Source of the DNA: Xiphophorus maculatus
Lineage: Eukaryota; Chordata; Actinopteri; Cyprinodontiformes; Poeciliidae
DNA: 64,000 nt
Direction: 5' to 3'
Assembly (NCBI RefSeq): GCF_002775205.1
Contig: NC_036450.1
Span: forward strand, 5,581,199-5,645,198
The first letter of the stretch is position 1. Every line of letters begins with the position of its first letter. Below the pieces are notes generated by a model that saw nothing but the letters and a program-made list of their open reading frames with translations, was not told the origin of the DNA and did no database searches. Shown here one piece after another: positions 63,111 to 64,000 of this stretch. The translations under genes and the position numbers were made by a program.

Positions 63111-64000
63111 GGAACTGCAAACCTATAGTCTTATCTTATGAAATATGCTTTTGAATATTGTATGAATGAGTTGTATTCATGTGAGTATGCAGCTGTTTTC
63201 TGCTCCTCCTCCCTCCAGGGCTGCACACTGTCATGTAACTAGGGAGTTCCTAATTCTAATAAAAGCAGGGCAAGACTCAGTTGAAGCTTCAGAGCATAGG
63301 CAGAAATCTGTAACTGGGTTTCAACTGTGCTCTCCCTGCAGGTAAAACTAAATTCTGAATCTTGTCTCTTCTTTGAGAGGTGTTTAGGTAATTTAGACCT
63401 AACACATTACTTCGGCTGAATCATGATAAACTGCATTGTTATGCCTTAAAACAAAAATAGCAAAAACTGGCTCTGTTGCTTTCATAGACTTAGCTCCTTT
63501 TTTGTCGAATGTGGCCAATATTTCAATTATTTTTAACTAACTTTTACTTTAATAAGAAGAGTTTGAAACTGGAGGGGCTGAGTGTTACCACTAGCCAACA
63601 TGTGAGCCGAGAGCAGAGGGGCTATTGAAGCTGATAGTAATACAAAATAAAGTATGTCTTTATTTATCATCATCTTCAATGTAGAGCCTTTAAAACCACA
63701 AAATAAAATCTGAATATTTTTCTAGGAAATTCTGGTGCTCAGCTTTAAGTTCAAGTTATGATACTTCCCAAATATTCAGTTTCTACATATTTATAGGTTC
63801 TCAGTTGTCCAGGACATTAAAAAAAACCACTTGTTGCACATCCTATCACAGTTCCACTCTGGAATTCACTGAGTTTCTGAGAGCAACACATTCTTTCACA
63901 AATGTTTGTAAAAACAGTTTACATGCTTAGGTGCTTACTTTCATACACCTGTGGCCATGGAAGTTATTGGAACACCTGATTACAATCATTTAAATGCATG
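63111..64000. other. Repeat-derived sequence without genes
   Basis: Bases 63200-63410 have an LTR-like look (aataaaagcagggcaagac, a TCTCCCTGCAGGTAA word, ending gacctaacacattac), but no partner or target duplication was found. Bases 63820-63980 match the dispersed repeat at 23145-23268. No coding sequence. Confidence 0.4.

Overview
The window looks like nuclear DNA from a ray-finned (teleost) fish. Its main gene family is the fish-expanded NLR group (NLRC3-like, or NLR-C, with a FISNA-NACHT exon, 174-bp LRR exons and a C-terminal B30.2/SPRY exon). Genes are split by introns with GT/AG borders. Most of the rest is a dense, typically teleost mix of transposons: L1-like and CR1/L2-like LINEs, a BEL/Pao element, an endogenous retrovirus, solo LTRs, hAT, Tc1, pogo and piggyBac pieces, and a tRNA-derived SINE. 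All NLR genes lie on the minus strand.

Layout. 1-1.4 kb: the 5' flank of another NLR copy that lies off the left edge, plus an L1-like fragment. 1.5-9.2 kb: NLR copy B, a decayed copy with first exons and two LRR exons but no NACHT and no B30.2. 9.3-16.1 kb: mostly AT-rich, gene-poor DNA, with a degenerate LTR, a CA microsatellite, nested palindromes and one orphan 108-bp collagen-type exon. 16.17-33.02 kb: NLR copy A, which I can assemble completely. It has ten exons whose splice phases all agree, giving 3387 coding bases (1128 residues) from an ATG at 33023 to a TGA at 16171. Its introns carry a SINE, two hAT elements with perfect 8-bp target duplications, a pogo/Tigger-type element and a Tc1 remnant. 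34.1-38.7 kb: L1, PIF1-helicase-like and CR1/L2-like LINE fragments.

38.8-57.8 kb: NLR copy C, whose 3' end is present (B30.2, linker exon, one LRR exon). The intron between its linker and LRR exons holds an 11.5-kb nested insertion. An endogenous retrovirus (40848-52329) with ruined gag and pol but an open env was hit in its 3' LTR by a BEL/Pao element (47556-52140). The BEL element has seemingly identical LTRs but lacks most of pol. The empty sites of both insertions can be read elsewhere in the window. 58.1-60.4 kb: a compact LTR element with a CTTTG target duplication whose only ORF is an unrecognised N-terminal domain followed by tandem Pro-rich repeats. 60.5-63.1 kb: a broken hAT transposase gene with a BED zinc finger.

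How the genes work together: NLR-C proteins are thought to act as cytosolic sensors. Here NACHT would be the nucleotide-dependent switch, the LRRs and B30.2 the ligand-facing part. The locus evolves by tandem duplication and exon loss, and the mobile elements date and interrupt the copies. No CRISPR arrays, operons, rRNA genes or convincing tRNA genes were seen.
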